A stretch of 64,000 bases of DNA from Dyella tabacisoli (GTDB lineage Bacteria; Pseudomonadota; Gammaproteobacteria; Xanthomonadales; Rhodanobacteraceae). The position numbers and the translations under genes were made by a program. Below, one piece after another: positions 62,783 to 64,000 of this stretch. The stretch is taken from contig NZ_KZ857175.1 of the NCBI RefSeq assembly GCF_003350925.1, forward strand, positions 555,955 to 619,954. Direction: 5' to 3'. The notes under the pieces were generated by a model. The model was not told the DNA's origin and did not search any database. It worked only from the letters and a program-made list of their open reading frames with translations. Within the stretch, counting starts at the first letter, position 1; each line of letters starts with the position of its first letter.

Positions 62783-64000
62783 CTAGTGGGCTGTCGGTGC
62801 GTGCTTCTGGGTCTGTGATGGGTCTTGTTGCAGTGGCATCGCCTGTGCTTGCGGTTTTTCCTGTGCCGCCTGCTGCTGCCAGGCCTGGCTGCTTTGAGCC
62901 ACCGACGCCTGGGTCGCTTGCGCGGTTTGCACTTGCGCCATCTGCTTGAATGGCGAGCTCAGATCGCCTTGCACGGCGAACGCCCGCGACTTGTCGTCAC
63001 TCAATACCACATGGTTGACCTGACTGAGCCCATCACGACGCGCGGCCACCACCAACGCGGCGGCGAGGTTATCGCTGCTTTGATCCGGCGTACGGTGATG
63101 TTGTGCATCGACCTTATGCACCGCATCGAGCGTTTGCCGATAAAGCGCGTTATCGGGATGCGTCGATTGATCGAGGCTGGGCGTATGCGGCACCGGCGGC
63201 GTGGTGGGGGAATAGGTATGCGTCACCGAACTGTCGCGGAAATTCGCCGGCGTCGATGGTGTCGTGCTTTTGTCCAGATACGGCATGACATCTTTATTCG
63301 GGCCCAAATTCAGCCCGTTTTCCGCCACCTGCTTGGCGGAAAGATGCAGGGAGGCCATATTTATGCTGAATTCCGGCGCTGTCTTGCCAGGTGTCGCCGG
63401 ATTGTAGAAGCGCTCGAATTTAACCGCGCTACCGATCGCCGAGGCTCCGTAGTAATTGGGGTAATCCGAATTACCCGAAGGCCCCAGGCCGCTGGGTGCG
63501 CCGCGCGGCTTGTCGAAGAAATTCTTTCCCATACCCTCGAGGTTCTTCGCCGAGGCTTCCATCGAAAGATCCGGTTTGACCTCCAGATTGGGCTTCAACG
63601 TGTATTTGGGCGGAAAGCTGCTGCTGTCCACGTCGACAAAATTACTCATGCGACCCGGATTCTTCTTGTAGACGTCTTCGATCGTCGCGGTTTTTCCATG
63701 CGCGGCGGCCTCCTGACTCACCGCGCCCGCCACCGCATTCCAGCCGGAAATTTCGGCACCGGCTTCATCCCGGCGATAGTTGGCGATGAATTTGCCGACA
63801 GGCACGGTGTAGTCGTGATCGTGTTGCGGTGACTTGGCGATAGCGGTCAGTTCATTGCTGAAGTCGACGATTCCCTGCGCTGTCGTCGTTCGATTCAAGC
63901 CATGCTGCAACTCATGGCCCAATACATACGTGGCCTCACCAGTGTTATAGCTGCCACTGGCAGGGTTATCTAGCATCTTCAACGGTAAATGCATCGATTG
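62783..64000 (-). CDS. Predicted type IV secretion effector (XVIPCD) with HExxH metallopeptidase motif, partial
   Basis: At least 405 residues; the frame is still open at the window edge, so the true N-terminus is probably missing. Near the visible N-terminus EATYVLGHELQHGLN contains a zinc-metallopeptidase HExxH (H-E-L-Q-H). The C-terminal region (about 271-375 from the first visible Met) is a typical XVIPCD: HPDNALYRQTLDAVHKVD, LAAALVVAARRDGL, NHVVLSDDKSRAFAVQGDLSSPFKQ, then a Gln/Ala-rich tail. In Xanthomonadales this domain directs toxins into rival bacteria through the X-T4SS. An immunity gene would be expected nearby; none is visible downstream. Confidence 0.82.
   Translation of the reverse strand, partial: QSMHLPLKMLDNPASGSYNTGEATYVLGHELQHGLNRTTTAQGIVDFSNELTAIAKSPQHDHDYTVPVGKFIANYRRDEAGAEISGWNAVAGAVSQEAAAHGKTATIEDVYKKNPGRMSNFVDVDSSSFPPKYTLKPNLEVKPDLSMEASAKNLEGMGKNFFDKPRGAPSGLGPSGNSDYPNYYGASAIGSAVKFERFYNPATPGKTAPEFSINMASLHLSAKQVAENGLNLGPNKDVMPYLDKSTTPSTPANFRDSSVTHTYSPTTPPVPHTPSLDQSTHPDNALYRQTLDAVHKVDAQHHRTPDQSSDNLAAALVVAARRDGLSQVNHVVLSDDKSRAFAVQGDLSSPFKQMAQVQTAQATQASVAQSSQAWQQQAAQEKPQAQAMPLQQDPSQTQKHAPTAH

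Overview
The window looks like a chromosomal segment of a gammaproteobacterium of the Xanthomonadales/Lysobacterales, most likely Rhodanobacteraceae (Dyella, Luteibacter or Frateuria relatives). This is inferred from the high GC content, a gene ending in a Xanthomonas type IV secretion effector domain (XVIPCD), a pgk start reading S-V-I-R-M-N-D-L, PilU, and abundant GC-rich palindromic interspersed repeats. No 16S rRNA gene is present, so the genus is a guess.

Bases 1-44.6 kb are ordinary core chromosome. In order they hold: birA-coaX-SPOR protein, tRNA-Thr(TGT), a rhodanese, arginase and trpS; panE and a VOC protein; an E1alpha/E1beta/E2 2-oxoacid dehydrogenase operon on the minus strand; kynA followed by a 294-bp palindromic mosaic; a POT peptide transporter; a MarR regulator divergent from the tyrosine-catabolic genes hpd-hmgA-fahA (maiA lies about 18 kb away); a nucleotide-sugar dehydrogenase/epimerase pair; tpx facing gapA; OsmC, S1/P1 nuclease and an S9 peptidase; pyk; class I aldolase; three tandem outer-membrane beta-barrel paralogues that share an 11-bp-phased TTAA box; tkt; pgk-gph; maiA; pilU; two envelope coiled-coil proteins; a YdcH protein; cystathionine beta-synthase; and glmS.

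Bases 44,580-62,495 form one complete 17,916-bp Tn7-like transposon at the canonical attTn7 site. Its 28-bp imperfect terminal inverted repeats (22/28) are flanked by a perfect 5-bp target duplication, CGGCG, centred 22 bp after the glmS stop codon. It encodes TnsA (E68/D120/K139), TnsB (DDE D308/D396/E433), TnsC (Walker A/B) and two TniQ/TnsD-like proteins. The tns end lies away from glmS, and the two tniQ genes face tnsABC. No CRISPR-Cas genes are present.

The transposon cargo (44.9-54.2 kb) is a compact anti-phage-type island. One arm is a minus-strand operon, Vsr, C5-cytosine methyltransferase, an AspBHI-like endonuclease with an Mrr-type nuclease core, and an unknown 145-aa protein. The other is a divergent NurA nuclease-HerA ATPase pair that converges on a 681-aa AIPR protein. 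This combination is the best candidate for an undescribed composite system here. A 119-aa unknown protein lies just upstream of the tniQ genes.

Past the transposon, the window ends inside a predicted secreted effector gene with an HExxH zinc-metallopeptidase motif and a C-terminal XVIPCD type IV secretion signal.
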